The notes: a model not told the origin generated them from the sequence alone. A DNA stretch of 64,000 nt from Amarobacillus sp046328225 (GCA_046328225.1 JAXLWZ010000014.1:31981-95980); one strand, 5' to 3'; shown: positions 44,294 through 55,311, numbered from the stretch's first letter. Program-made: numbers and translations.

Positions 44294-44875
44294 ATGAGAC
44301 GCTACCAGCCGCTGCTGTTCGAACCCGCACCGCCCGCGGCGATGGCGCGCCTGCACGAGGCCGTACAGCAGATGCGGGCTGCGTTTTTCGCCGAAATTCC
44401 CGGTGAAATAGAGGTGCGTTTCGCGGCCGAGGGTCCGCTCGCATTCGTGCTGAACAGGTTCATGCACAGTGACGGCCACCTGGTCGCGTTCCACCCGGTG
44501 CTGGAGCACCCGGCGACGCCGATCGAGGTCATCCGCTTCATCGCCAAGCACGAGCTGACGCACATCGCCGTCCCGGGACGCTTCATCGGCGGCCGGTACG
44601 AATCGCACCCCGAGGAGTTCTGGGCGCACGAGCTGCGCGTGGGTCCCGAGCACCGGGCGGTGTGGGCCTGGATCCACGGCAACCTGGCGCCATGTCTCCG
44701 GCGGGTGAACGACGGGACGCAGGTCACGCGCCGGTGGATGCAGCTTCAGCGGCGGCCGCGGGGGCCGTTCACGCCCATGCTGCCGTTCCGGGGCGAACGG
44801 TGGGATCGCGTCTGCCCGGGCGATGGCGCGCAGCTGCGATTGCCGGCCAGCTGGGCGCCGCCACCACTTCGCTGA
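44294..44875 (+). CDS. Putative zinc metallopeptidase (HExxH)
   Basis: A 193-residue protein whose central KHELTHIAVPGRF carries the HExxH zinc motif near residue 92, followed 17 residues later by SHPEEFWAHE, which could give the third ligand. The size and the position of the motif resemble SprT-like and other minimal gluzincins, but no family is certain. Not secreted. GAGGGCGAC lies before ATG 44294. No partner gene is evident. Confidence 0.65.
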   Translation: MRRYQPLLFEPAPPAAMARLHEAVQQMRAAFFAEIPGEIEVRFAAEGPLAFVLNRFMHSDGHLVAFHPVLEHPATPIEVIRFIAKHELTHIAVPGRFIGGRYESHPEEFWAHELRVGPEHRAVWAWIHGNLAPCLRRVNDGTQVTRRWMQLQRRPRGPFTPMLPFRGERWDRVCPGDGAQLRLPASWAPPPLR

Positions 44876-45111
44876 ACGAATCGCCAAATTCGTACGCGCA
44901 CGTATATTGTAAGGGTGCGGCGGGTTGCGCGGACTCAGAGAAGATGCGACGGTAGGAAAACCGTTGGACGTGCGTTTCCCCACCGGAAGACGCGCGCACG
45001 GTGAGCGGCGGGATGGCCTCGGGGAAGGGCCCACGGCAAGGTTATGGCGAGTAGCTGTGACGCTTGTCGGCGGAACTTCCCATGGTATACTCCCGCCCGT
45101 TCCCTTTTGGG
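44876..45111 (+). other. Non-coding gap before tRNA-Lys, possible structured RNA
   Basis: No convincing gene. It holds a TATATT hexamer (44903-44908), then several inverted repeats such as ACGGT-AGGAAA-ACCGT (44949-44964) and CGTGCG with CGCGCACG, and at its end the tRNA promoter. A small RNA transcribed from about 44915 is possible; it did not match RNase P, tmRNA or SRP RNA by eye. Confidence 0.25.
45064..45091 (+). promoter_or_regulatory. tRNA-Lys promoter
   Basis: TTGTCG (45064-45069), 16-bp spacer, TATACT (45086-45091); predicted start about 45098, 14 nt before the tRNA. A clear housekeeping-sigma pattern. Confidence 0.65.
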
Positions 45112-45187
45112 GGGCCGCTAGCTCAACTGGCAGAGCAGCTGACTCTTAATCAGCCGGTTGAAGGTTCGAGTCCTTCGCGGCTCACCA
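45112..45187 (+). tRNA. tRNA-Lys (anticodon CTT)
   Basis: Full cloverleaf: acceptor GGGCCGC paired to GCGGCTC with one G-U, D arm GCTC/GAGC, anticodon stem GCTGA/TCAGC with loop CTCTTAA giving CTT, T arm GAAGG-TTCGAGT-CCTTC, discriminator A and encoded CCA (45185-45187). Reads AAG. Confidence 0.95.
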
Positions 45188-45243
45188 GTCTTGGTTCCGT
45201 GTCGGGTGGCACCCCGTGAGGGGGATCGCGCGGCAGCACTTGT

Positions 45244-45325
45244 GGGGAAGTGTCGGAACTGGCAGACGAGCATGACTTAGGATCATGTGCCGAAAGGCGT
45301 AGGAGTTCGAGTCTCCTCTTCCCCA
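45244..45325 (+). tRNA. tRNA-Leu (anticodon TAG)
   Basis: Class II tRNA: acceptor GGGGAAG/CTTCCCC, D stem TCG/CGA, anticodon stem CATGA/TCATG with loop CTTAGGA giving TAG, long variable arm (TGCCGAAAGGCGT), T arm AGGAG-TTCGAGT-CTCCT, discriminator A. CCA is not encoded. Two further bases pair at each end of the acceptor. Probably co-transcribed with tRNA-Lys, 56 bp upstream. Confidence 0.95.
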
Positions 45326-45394
45326 CGAACTCGGTTCAGGGCATACTCCGGCGTTGCCGCGACCCGGGTGCACCGGGTGGAGGAAGGAGAAGGG

Positions 45395-47411
<2,017 letters not shown>

Positions 47412-47432
47412 CGCGGGCGAAGGACACACTCC

Positions 47433-47464
47433 ACGAAGGGCCGGCGACGTCGCCGGCCCTTCGT
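47433..47464. terminator. 32-bp perfect palindrome, terminator
   Basis: ACGAAGGGCCGGCGAC and its exact complement form a perfect palindrome 22 bp past the oppF-like stop, able to give a stem of about 14 bp. Followed by TCGTTC rather than a pure T run. Confidence 0.65.
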
Positions 47465-47496
47465 TCGTTCCCGGTGCGGCCGGAAAGGAAGGGCGC

Positions 47497-48063
47497 ATGC
47501 GCGCGGAGACGCGGGCGCTGATCGCGGCGATGGCGCCCGGGGACCCGGCCGAAGCGGCGGACCTCCGGTACGCGCTCGACTGGATCGACTCCGGCGCGCG
47601 CATCTGGCGCGAAGGCGGACCGGCCGATCCCCCGGTGCACCTGGTCGCCTACGTCACGCCCGTGGACTTCGCCCGCGAGGCCGTGCTGCTGGTGGACCAT
47701 CGCAAGGCTGGCCTCTGGCTGCCCCCGGGCGGCCACATCGAACCCGGCGAGGCAGCGGAAGCGGCGGCCGCGCGCGAGGCGGAGGAGGAGCTTGGGCTGG
47801 ACGTTCGCCGACGGCTGCGCGGACCGCTGCTGCTGACTGTCACGCGCACCGTTGGCGCCGGGCCGCGCCACACCGATGTCTCGCTCTGGTACGCGGCGGC
47901 CATCGACCAGGAAGAGCCTGTGCGCCTCGATGCCGGCGAGTTCGCGGCTGCCCGCTGGTACGCGTGGAGCGCGTTGCCGGGCACGCGGCTGGGCGCGAAT
48001 GTCGACCGGTTCGTGGCGCGGCTCGCGGGCACGGCCCCGGACGGCCACGCGGAAGCAACGTAA
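47497..48063 (+). CDS. Nudix hydrolase
   Basis: A 188-residue hydrolase of nucleoside-diphosphate-linked compounds. The Nudix box GGHIEPGEAAEAAAAREAEE followed by ELGL fits GX5EX7REUXEEXGU. An N-terminal helical stretch of about 45 residues precedes the Nudix fold. The substrate is unknown. GGAAAGGAAGG lies before ATG 47497. Confidence 0.85.
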   Translation: MRAETRALIAAMAPGDPAEAADLRYALDWIDSGARIWREGGPADPPVHLVAYVTPVDFAREAVLLVDHRKAGLWLPPGGHIEPGEAAEAAAAREAEEELGLDVRRRLRGPLLLTVTRTVGAGPRHTDVSLWYAAAIDQEEPVRLDAGEFAAARWYAWSALPGTRLGANVDRFVARLAGTAPDGHAEAT

Positions 48064-48137
48064 AGGAGTGTCCAAAGCCGGGGTTATGGAATCGACGGGC
48101 GATGCGCGATCTTCTACTGTGAGGGGACGAGGCAAGC

Positions 48138-48581
48138 ATGGCTGATCGCATCGAACGCGAGATCGAAGAGATCCTGGCGAAGCTCGACGAAGGGGCGCCG
48201 CGCGAAACGCGGAAGCCCATTTCCATGCTTGCCCACAAGGATCGGAAGCAGGCCCCGGCGGCGGCCGCCCCGAAGCCAGCTGCCACGGCGCGCATGAGCA
48301 CGAACATCACCCCGGCGCACCTCCTGCTCGCCGGCGCGGGCCTCGTCATTGGCGGGCTCGTGCTCTCGGGCTTCCTCGACGCCTTCATCTGGGTCTCGTT
48401 CGCGGGCGTGGTCGTGGTCCTCTCCGCCTTCGCGTGGTCGTTCTTCCGCAGCCCGAGGCCGGCGGCGGGCAGCGCCGGCGGCGGTGCTGCGCGCGGCCAT
48501 TACTGGCGCGACCGCTGGATCGAGTACGAACCCTCCGGCGCGAAGCCGTGGGACCGCGTGAAGCGCCGCTTCCGGCGGTAG
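48138..48581 (+). CDS. Hypothetical membrane protein
   Basis: A 147-residue protein with an acidic helical N-terminus (ADRIEREIEEILAKLDE), two membrane helices (about 58-80 and 84-103) and a basic C-terminus with WRDRWIEYEP. No family assigned; a similar head-plus-two-helix layout is common for small Chloroflexota proteins. ACGAGG precedes ATG 48138, and TCTACTGT at 48114 may be its promoter. Confidence 0.6.
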   Translation: MADRIEREIEEILAKLDEGAPRETRKPISMLAHKDRKQAPAAAAPKPAATARMSTNITPAHLLLAGAGLVIGGLVLSGFLDAFIWVSFAGVVVVLSAFAWSFFRSPRPAAGSAGGGAARGHYWRDRWIEYEPSGAKPWDRVKRRFRR

Positions 48582-48608
48582 TTTTCGGCCACTTGACGCC
48601 TCCCCGGC

Positions 48609-48614
48609 TACGGT
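48609..48614 (+). promoter_or_regulatory. -10 box of leaderless M28 peptidase gene
   Basis: TACGGT followed by 7 nt (GGGAGGA) and ATG 48622. The purine run is too close to the start to act as a normal ribosome-binding site. Confidence 0.4.
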
Positions 48615-48621
48615 GGGAGGA

Positions 48622-49941
48622 ATGACGCCTCTCCCTCTTCGCGGCGCCGCGCTCGGTGCCCTTGGCCTGGTCGCCATCGTTCTCGTGGCGTGCACCCGGC
48701 CCACCGTCGGGTCCTCCCCCACCGAAAGCCCGGGCACGACTTCGCCAGCGGCCGCGAATCCCACGCTCACAACCGCGCAATCACCAGGCAGGTCCGAATT
48801 CGAAGGCGCGCGCGCGTACGAGCACATTCGCGCGCTCACGGTCGGTATCGGCCCGCGCGTGGCCGGGACGGAGGGTGAGCGAAAAGGCGCGGAGTACGTC
48901 GCCAACGCCTTCCGGGCGAGCGGCTACAGCGTCGAGGTCACGGAGTTCGGCTTCTCCCACGAACTGACCACGGCGAGCATCGACCTCGGCGGCACGCGCA
49001 CGGACGCGACCGTGCTCAGCGGCAGCGGCTTCGCGACCGTCAGCGGTCCCGCCGTCTACGCCGGGACCGGCTCGGATTCGGCCATCGCGGGGAAGAAGCT
49101 CACGGGCGCCGTCGCGGTCGTGGAACGCGGGCTCGTCTTCGGCGATACGCACGACCGCCTGAAGGCCGCGGGCGCCGTCGCAATGGTCATCCTCAACCCC
49201 GGGGGCGGGCCCATGGAGGGCAACCTCGGGAAGAAGGTCGAGATGCCGGTCGTGCTGGTCGATACGGCGGCGGCGGAGCCGGTGCGGGCGGCCGCCCGGG
49301 CGGGTTCGCGCGTCACGGTCACCGCCGAGCAGACGAACTCGATTCGTTCCGTGAACGTCCTGGCCCGGCCGGCCGCGGGGCAGGCGTGCTCCGTGCTCGT
49401 TGGGGGCCACCTGGACACCGTGCCGGGCGCACCGGGCGCGCTCGACAACGGCAGCGGCACGGCGACCGTGCTCGAGCTGGCGCGCGCGTTCGCCGCCGAC
49501 GGGCTCGATGCGGGCCTCTGCTTCGCCGCCTTCGGGGGCGAGGAAGAGGGGCTCTACGGGAGCGGCGCGATGGTCTCGGCCCTGCGCGCGGCGAACGCCC
49601 TGCCCAAAGCGATGATCAACCTGGACATGACCGGGCTGGGCACGATCGACGTGGTCGGCAGTGCCGACCTCGCGCAGCAGGCCGAGAGCACCGGCAAGGA
49701 GATCGGCATCCCCGCGACGCGCACGACCTGGCCGTCGAACTTCGGCAGCGACCACCAGAGCTTCCAACGCGCGGGCGTCCCGGCGATCACGGTCACGACG
49801 AGCGAGCTGGGGGAGTTCCACACGCCCGGGGATGTGCTCGCGACCATCGACGCGAAAGCGCTCGAGGATTGCGGCGACCTGGCGTACGCGCTCATCGCGC
49901 GCACCTGGAAGCGCGTTGCTCAGGGGCAGACGGGCTCCTAG
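48622..49941 (+). CDS. M28 family zinc peptidase lipoprotein
   Basis: A 439-residue secreted lipoprotein (lipobox LVAC near residue 24) with an M28 catalytic domain. Ligands are in GGHLDTVPGAPGALDNGSG (His, Asp), FGGEEEGLYGSG (two Glu) and the distal FHTPGD (His); a PA-like inserted domain (about 130-230) lies between the two halves. Probably an aminopeptidase. Its stop overlaps the LysM gene start region. Leaderless promoter candidate upstream. Confidence 0.9.
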   Translation: MTPLPLRGAALGALGLVAIVLVACTRPTVGSSPTESPGTTSPAAANPTLTTAQSPGRSEFEGARAYEHIRALTVGIGPRVAGTEGERKGAEYVANAFRASGYSVEVTEFGFSHELTTASIDLGGTRTDATVLSGSGFATVSGPAVYAGTGSDSAIAGKKLTGAVAVVERGLVFGDTHDRLKAAGAVAMVILNPGGGPMEGNLGKKVEMPVVLVDTAAAEPVRAAARAGSRVTVTAEQTNSIRSVNVLARPAAGQACSVLVGGHLDTVPGAPGALDNGSGTATVLELARAFAADGLDAGLCFAAFGGEEEGLYGSGAMVSALRAANALPKAMINLDMTGLGTIDVVGSADLAQQAESTGKEIGIPATRTTWPSNFGSDHQSFQRAGVPAITVTTSELGEFHTPGDVLATIDAKALEDCGDLAYALIARTWKRVAQGQTGS

Positions 49942-49944
49942 CAT
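49939..49944 (+). promoter_or_regulatory. -10 box of leaderless LysM gene
   Basis: TAGCAT overlaps the peptidase stop codon and is followed by 7 nt and GTG 49952. An in-frame ATG at 49943 lies inside the hexamer. Confidence 0.35.
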
Positions 49945-49951
49945 GACGAGC

Positions 49952-50572
49952 GTGAGGGTGCCTCTTCGGCCGTTCGGGATCGGGTTGCTGTTCGCGACGG
50001 GGATGGTCGCGTTCGTCGCCGGCGCCTGCGGTGGCGGTGGCGACGACGGCACGCAGGGCGGGGGCACGCGCATCACCGACCCGGCCAAGGTCGCGAGTTC
50101 GACGCCGATCCAGAACCCCCTGCTCTACCAGATCAAGGGCGACACGGTCTCCACCTCGGGCGGGGCCACGGCCACCGTGCAGCCCGGGACGAACGCGGGC
50201 GGCGCGACGCCGACGCGCACCGGGGCGCAGACGTACAAGGTCGTGGCCGGCGACACCTGCTCGACCATTGCGACGAAATTCAACGTGAGCGTGGACGCGC
50301 TGCTGCGCGCGAACACGCGCATCAACGCCGACTGTTCGAACCTGACCGTGGACGACCAATTGCGCATCCCCTCGGCGCCGACGACGGTGCCCGTGGTGGG
50401 CGGCAGCGCGACCGCGAAACCGAGCGGGAAGACGTACAAAGTCGTCTCCGGTGACACCTGCGACTCGATCGCGCGCGCGAACGGCGTGGACGTGGGCAAG
50501 CTGATTTCGCTGAACGGTCTCGATGCGAACTGCACGCGGCTCCAGATCGGCCAGACGCTGAACCTTCCCTGA
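49952..50572 (+). CDS. LysM-domain lipoprotein
   Basis: A 206-residue lipoprotein: signal peptide with lipobox AGAC, a low-complexity Gly/Thr linker, then two LysM domains (TYKVVAGDTCSTIATKFNV with LRIPS; TYKVVSGDTCDSIARANGV with LNLP), each with a Cys pair likely forming a disulfide. Probably binds peptidoglycan or another glycan at the surface. Starts at GTG 49952 or ATG 49943. Confidence 0.85.
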   Translation: MRVPLRPFGIGLLFATGMVAFVAGACGGGGDDGTQGGGTRITDPAKVASSTPIQNPLLYQIKGDTVSTSGGATATVQPGTNAGGATPTRTGAQTYKVVAGDTCSTIATKFNVSVDALLRANTRINADCSNLTVDDQLRIPSAPTTVPVVGGSATAKPSGKTYKVVSGDTCDSIARANGVDVGKLISLNGLDANCTRLQIGQTLNLP

Positions 50573-50662
50573 GCGGGTAACGGCCCGGCGAACGGCCCCC
50601 GGGGGTGGCGCGCGCGAGTGCGGCGCGTAGGATTCGCGCCATCCCCATTGGCGAGGCATTGC

Positions 50663-51472
50663 GTGGACGACCTGAAGTTCTGCCGCTACGAGAAGAAGGG
50701 CCACGTGGCCTACGTCACCATCACCAGGCCCGAGGTCTTCAACGCCCTGCACGTGTACGCGAACGAGGAACTGGCGCGCGTGTGGGACGACTTCGCGGCG
50801 GACGACGAGAGCTGGGTCGCCGTGCTCACCGGCGAGGGCGACCGTTCGTTCTGCGCGGGCAACGACCTCAAATTCACGGCCGAAATGTCCCGCCTGCCGC
50901 GCGAGGAGCGGCCCCCCGCCGGCTTCCCACCGAGCGGCTTCGGCGGGCTCACCAGCCGCTACGACCTGTTCAAGCCGATCGTGGCGCGGGTGAACGGCTA
51001 CGCACTCGGCGGCGGGCTCGAGTTGGCGATGGCGTGCGACATCATCGTCATCGCCGAGCACGCGGAGATCGGGCTGCCGGAACCGCGCCGCGGGCTGATC
51101 GCGGGCGCGATGGGCGTCCACCGGCTGCCGCGCCAGGCGCCCCTGAAGGCAGCCATGGGGTACATGCTCACCGGGCGCCACATCCCCGCGCGGCGGGCGT
51201 ACGAACTCGGGCTCGTGAGCGAAGTCGTCGCCCTGCCCGACCTCGATGCGGCCGTCGATGGCTGGGTGCGCGATATCCTGCGCTGCGCGCCGCTCTCCGT
51301 CCGGGCGACGAAAGAGGCGGCGATGGTCGGCCTCAACATGCCGCTCGAAGAAGCCGGCGTCGCGAACTACGAGTGGGAAACACGCCGCCGCCGGAGCGAC
51401 GACAACATCGAGGGGCCGCGCGCGTTCGCGGAGAAGCGCGAGCCGCAGTGGACGGGCCGCTGGCGGGAGTGA
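50663..51472 (+). CDS. Enoyl-CoA hydratase/isomerase family protein
   Basis: A 269-residue crotonase-fold protein. ITRPEVFNALH, CAGNDLKF (oxyanion hole), GYALGGGLELAMACD and LPEPRRGLI follow in order; the Glu in LPEP lies where hydratases have a catalytic Glu. Role in fatty-acid or aromatic breakdown is likely. GTG 50663 has GAGGC upstream. An inverted repeat GGCGCG/CGCGCC (about 50622-50640) surrounds a TAGGAT hexamer. Confidence 0.88.
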   Translation: MDDLKFCRYEKKGHVAYVTITRPEVFNALHVYANEELARVWDDFAADDESWVAVLTGEGDRSFCAGNDLKFTAEMSRLPREERPPAGFPPSGFGGLTSRYDLFKPIVARVNGYALGGGLELAMACDIIVIAEHAEIGLPEPRRGLIAGAMGVHRLPRQAPLKAAMGYMLTGRHIPARRAYELGLVSEVVALPDLDAAVDGWVRDILRCAPLSVRATKEAAMVGLNMPLEEAGVANYEWETRRRRSDDNIEGPRAFAEKREPQWTGRWRE

Positions 51473-51513
51473 CGGGGAGCCGGTTGGTCGCCCGCCACCG
51501 CTGAGTTCGGACC

Positions 51514-52506
51514 TTAGCCTTCGGAGGGAGCCGTCGCCGCCGCGGCCGTGCGGGCGGCTTTTTCGCGCGCGAGCTGGCGGTCGATGCGCCGCGCGGCGCG
51601 CTCTTCGTGCTGCACCCACCCGTAGGCGATGAACCCCATGGCGACGAGGAAGAGCAAGTCGCCGCCGACCCACATCGTGATACCCGCGAGCTCCTGGTCG
51701 GTCAGCGGCGAAGGGCCCCAGGTGCGCGCGAGCTCGGCGTAGTGGCGGTAGCGCACGGTCCCGGCGCTGTAGATGGCGTTCGCGAGGAACGCGTTCTGGG
51801 GCATCTGCATGAACAGGTAGAGGAGGCGCGTGGGGTGGTTCATGCGCCACGGGCCCGGGTCGGCGTTCAGCACGGGCCACCAGAAGAGGAGCGCCGCGCC
51901 CAGGTACCACCCGTGCTCCATGCGGTGCAGCCATTCGTTCTCGAGCGCGGCGTTGAAGAGCGGCGTGAAATGCGACCACCACATCGTGACGGCGAACAGC
52001 ACCCACGCCAGCACCGGGAATGAGAGCACCTTCAGCGGCCGGCTGTGGAGGATCGGCAGGAGCACCCCCCTGCGCACGCCGGGCGACGCCGCGCGCAACG
52101 CCAGCGTGATGGGCGCGCCGAGCAGCAGGAGCGGCGCCGCCACCATCGTGATCACGACGTGCTGCCACATGTGCACGGCGAAGAGGTCACCGTCATACGT
52201 CGCGAGCGGCGACATGAGCGCGATCGCCATCGCGCCCATCCCGAGCGCGAAGTACACCACCCGGCGGCGGGGGAATGGCGAGGCCGGGTGCGTGGCCGCG
52301 ACGCGGCGGACCCCGGCATAGTACAGCCAGGCAGTGAAGCCGAACGGGATGAGGAAGAGCGGGTCGAACTCCCACGCGGTGAAGAGCGAGGAGGGCCCCG
52401 GCGCCGGGTTGGCCGGGCCGTGGGCGAAGGCGAGGACGGGAGCGAGCGCCATGCTCGCCGCGGCGAAAAGCACGAAAAGGCGCCGGAGAACCCGCATTCC
52501 TGGCAT
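51514..52506 (-). CDS. ctaG: Cytochrome c oxidase assembly factor CtaG-like
   Basis: A 330-residue membrane protein of the caa3_CtaG type: signal/anchor, then about seven helices, with HMWQHVVITMVAAPLLLLG, RRGVLLPIL, MWWSHFTPLFNAAL and RMEHGWYLGAALLFWWP, which carry the conserved His residues for copper insertion. Basic tail (RIDRQLAREKAAR). It is divergent from the oxidase operon. ATG 52506 follows GACACT by 6 nt; ATG 52497 is an alternative. Confidence 0.9.
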   Translation of the reverse strand: MPGMRVLRRLFVLFAAASMALAPVLAFAHGPANPAPGPSSLFTAWEFDPLFLIPFGFTAWLYYAGVRRVAATHPASPFPRRRVVYFALGMGAMAIALMSPLATYDGDLFAVHMWQHVVITMVAAPLLLLGAPITLALRAASPGVRRGVLLPILHSRPLKVLSFPVLAWVLFAVTMWWSHFTPLFNAALENEWLHRMEHGWYLGAALLFWWPVLNADPGPWRMNHPTRLLYLFMQMPQNAFLANAIYSAGTVRYRHYAELARTWGPSPLTDQELAGITMWVGGDLLFLVAMGFIAYGWVQHEERAARRIDRQLAREKAARTAAAATAPSEG

Positions 52507-52589
52507 GCGGCGAGTGTCGCACCGCGCGGGCGGGAGGGCGAGACCGGGCTCACCGCCGAATGGACTGTATTCACGAAATTTGTCGTTTC

Positions 52590-52619
52590 TTGACGCCTTC
52601 AGCGGGCCGGGGCTATAAC
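52590..52619 (+). promoter_or_regulatory. Promoter of the cytochrome oxidase operon
   Basis: TTGACG (52590-52595), 18-bp spacer, TATAAC (52614-52619); predicted start about 52626, giving an 89-nt leader. The flanking 40 bp are unusually AT-rich for this genome. Confidence 0.6.
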
Positions 52620-52714
52620 TGCTGTGCGACGCCGTGCCCTCGAAACGATCGGATGGCCACCGTGCGGTAGCCGTTCGGCCATGGCCGGTAGTGGAAAGCA
52701 GGGAAGGGACGCAC

Positions 52715-53533
52715 ATGCGCATCGCCGCTCGGCGACGGCCGATCCGGGCCGCTCTGTTCGTTTCGCTCATCACCGCGCTGTCGCTCATGGCGACCACCGG
52801 CATCGCTCTCGCCGATGCGAGCGGCCAGCCCAAAGGCATCACCGACGAAGCGAACTCGATGCACAACCTCTACCTGCTCGTGCTCGTGCTGGGGGCGTTC
52901 GTCTTCGTCGCGGTCGAAGCGGCGCTGGTGTTCACGCTCTTCCGGTATCGCAAGCGCGACGACACGCTCCCCCCGCAGACGCACGGAAACAACCTGCTCG
53001 AGGTCATCTGGACGACGATCCCGATCGTCATCGTGCTCGTGCTCTTCGTGTTCTCGTTCATCACGCTGGTCGATGTCGAGCACGACCGGGACGACGGGAA
53101 CCTGACCGTCGAAGTCCAGGGTTTCCAGTACCAGTGGCAGTTCACCTACAACATGAACGACCTCGGGCGGCGGCCGCAGGGCGCGGCAGCGTTGCCCGAG
53201 GGCCAGGTGGTCGTCATCGGCAAGGCCGGTCAGGAGCCCGAGCTCGTGATCCCCGTCGGTGAACCTGTCGAGTTCGCGCTCAAATCGAACGACGTGATCC
53301 ATTCGTTCTACGTGCGGGACTTCCTCTACAAGCTCGACGTGATCCCCGGGCGCGACAACCGCTTCACGGTTACGGCGAACGAAACCGGGGTGTTCCGGGG
53401 GCAATGCGCGGAGCTCTGTGGGCTGGATCACGCGCTGATGCGCTTCACGCTGAAGGTGGTCGAGCGGAACGAATTCGACGAGTACCTGCGGCAGGTCGCG
53501 GCGGGCGCGAACGCATCGGCGCAGCGGCCCTAG
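52715..53533 (+). CDS. ctaC: Cytochrome c oxidase subunit II
   Basis: A 272-residue subunit: signal segment, two membrane helices (about 45-68 and 90-112), then a cupredoxin domain with the CuA ligands in SNDVIHSFYV and CAELCGLDHALM (two Cys, Glu, His, Met). No cytochrome c domain is fused after the CuA domain. It receives electrons for haem a in subunit I. ATG 52715 has GGGAAGGGAC upstream. Confidence 0.95.
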   Translation: MRIAARRRPIRAALFVSLITALSLMATTGIALADASGQPKGITDEANSMHNLYLLVLVLGAFVFVAVEAALVFTLFRYRKRDDTLPPQTHGNNLLEVIWTTIPIVIVLVLFVFSFITLVDVEHDRDDGNLTVEVQGFQYQWQFTYNMNDLGRRPQGAAALPEGQVVVIGKAGQEPELVIPVGEPVEFALKSNDVIHSFYVRDFLYKLDVIPGRDNRFTVTANETGVFRGQCAELCGLDHALMRFTLKVVERNEFDEYLRQVAAGANASAQRP

Positions 53534-53612
53534 GGCCGCTGTTTTCACGGGCCGGCGAAGACGCCGGGGCACGAGGAGGACGCCGCGGCGGCGGCGTGAG
53601 GAGGAGCAAGCA

Positions 53613-55226
53613 ATGGCGACTATCGCAGTCCCGCGGCCGGGCGAGTTGCGTCGGCCCGCCATCCTCGAGTGGCTGACGACCGTCGACCACAAGAAGCTGG
53701 GCATCCTCTACCTGTATTTCACGATGTTCTTCTTCGCGGTCGGCGGCATCCTGGCGCTGCTGGTGCGCACTCAGCTGGCGGTGGCGGACAACGACTTCGT
53801 CGATAACCACACGTACAACCAGATCTTCACGATGCACGCCTCGGCGATGCTCTTCCTGTTCATCATTCCCGTGTGGGCCGCCTTCGGGAACTACGTGGTG
53901 CCACTGCAAATCGGCGCGGCCGATATGGCCTTCCCCCGGATTAACGCGCTCTCGTTCTGGCTGCTGCCGCCGGCGGGCCTGCTGATGTTCTCGGGCTTCC
54001 TCGTCGATGGCGGGTCGGCGCAGGCGGGGTGGACGGCGTACAGCCCCCTGGCCCGCACGCTGGGCACGGGCATGGACCTCTGGATCATCGCGGTGGTGCT
54101 GCTGGGCATCTCCTCGACGATCGGCGCGGCGAACTTCCTGGTGACGATGCTCCGCATGCGGGCGCCGGGCATGACCATGTTCCGGATGCCGATCTTCTGC
54201 TGGACGGTGTTCGTGACGGCGCTGCTGCAGCTGCTCGCGACGCCGGTGCTGGCGTCGGCCCTGGCCATGCTCTACATCGACCGGAATTTCGGCGGCTCCT
54301 TCTTCGATCCCAGTGGCGGCGGCAACGCGGTGCTCTGGCAGAACGTGTTCTGGTTTTATTCGCACCCGGCCGTCTACATCATGATCCTGCCGGGGATGGG
54401 GATCGTCTCCGAGGTGCTGCCGGTGTTCAGCCGCAAGCCCCTCTTCGGGTACAAGGCGTTCGTCTTCGCAACGCTCGGCATCGGCGGGCTGGGCTTCAGC
54501 GTGTGGGCGCACCACATGTTCACGACGGGTGCGGTGCTGAAGCCGTTCTTCGGGTTCATGACGTTCATGATTGGCGTGCCCACGGGCGTGAAGATTTTCA
54601 ACTGGCTGGCGACGCTCTGGCGCGGTTCGATCACCTTCGAGCCGCCGATGCTTTTCGCACTGGGCTTCGTCAGCATGTTCCTCATCGGGGGCATCAACGG
54701 GACGTTCTCGGCGGCGGTGCCGGTGGACTTCGCCATCCACGACACGTACTTCGTCGTGGCGCACATCCACTACGTGTTGTTCGGCGGCTCCGTGTTCGCG
54801 GTGTTCTCGGGCATGTACTACTGGTTCCCGAAGATCTTCGGGCGGCGCCTGAACGACACGCTGGGGAACTGGCACTTCGTGCTCATGTTCATCGGTTTCA
54901 ACCTGGCCTTCTTCCCGATGCATCTGCTCGGCCTGGATGGCATGCCGCGGCGCATCGCCACCTACAACAACACGGACTGGGAGTTCCTGAACATGCTCTC
55001 CACCACCGGGGCGTTCCTCATCGCGGTGTCGATGATCCCGTTCCTGATGGCGGTCGTGAAGGCGTTCATGAGCCCGGCGGACCAGCCCGCCGACCCCTGG
55101 CAGGCCAACACGCTCGAGTGGTACACGAGTTCGCCCCCGCCGGTGCACAACTTCGATGAACTCCCGGACATCCACTCGGAGCGGCCGCTGTTCGACCTGC
55201 GGCACGGGACCCCGAGCGGGCACTGA
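53613..55226 (+). CDS. ctaD: Cytochrome c oxidase subunit I, YS (A2-like) type
   Basis: A 537-residue haem-copper oxidase subunit I with 12 or more helices. Haem a/a3 and CuB ligands: MHASAMLFLFIIPVW, FWFYSHPAVYIMILPG (His-Tyr cross-link region), HHMFTTG and VVAHIHYVLFGG. In place of the Glu of A1 oxidases (GHPEVY) it has YSHPAVY, the Tyr-Ser form of A2 enzymes such as Thermus caa3. GGAGGAGCAAGC before ATG 53613. Confidence 0.95.
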   Translation: MATIAVPRPGELRRPAILEWLTTVDHKKLGILYLYFTMFFFAVGGILALLVRTQLAVADNDFVDNHTYNQIFTMHASAMLFLFIIPVWAAFGNYVVPLQIGAADMAFPRINALSFWLLPPAGLLMFSGFLVDGGSAQAGWTAYSPLARTLGTGMDLWIIAVVLLGISSTIGAANFLVTMLRMRAPGMTMFRMPIFCWTVFVTALLQLLATPVLASALAMLYIDRNFGGSFFDPSGGGNAVLWQNVFWFYSHPAVYIMILPGMGIVSEVLPVFSRKPLFGYKAFVFATLGIGGLGFSVWAHHMFTTGAVLKPFFGFMTFMIGVPTGVKIFNWLATLWRGSITFEPPMLFALGFVSMFLIGGINGTFSAAVPVDFAIHDTYFVVAHIHYVLFGGSVFAVFSGMYYWFPKIFGRRLNDTLGNWHFVLMFIGFNLAFFPMHLLGLDGMPRRIATYNNTDWEFLNMLSTTGAFLIAVSMIPFLMAVVKAFMSPADQPADPWQANTLEWYTSSPPPVHNFDELPDIHSERPLFDLRHGTPSGH

Positions 55227-55311
55227 CGACACAACGGCGCGCCGGCCGGGCCACCCGTGTGGTGCGCCCGGCCGGTGAGCCGGATCGAATAGAGACGAAG
55301 GAATCAGCGTA

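Noticed and set aside
44944..44955. Three-codon leader peptide (ATG CGA CGG TAG)
   Set aside because: No downstream gene it could regulate except a tRNA; most likely chance.
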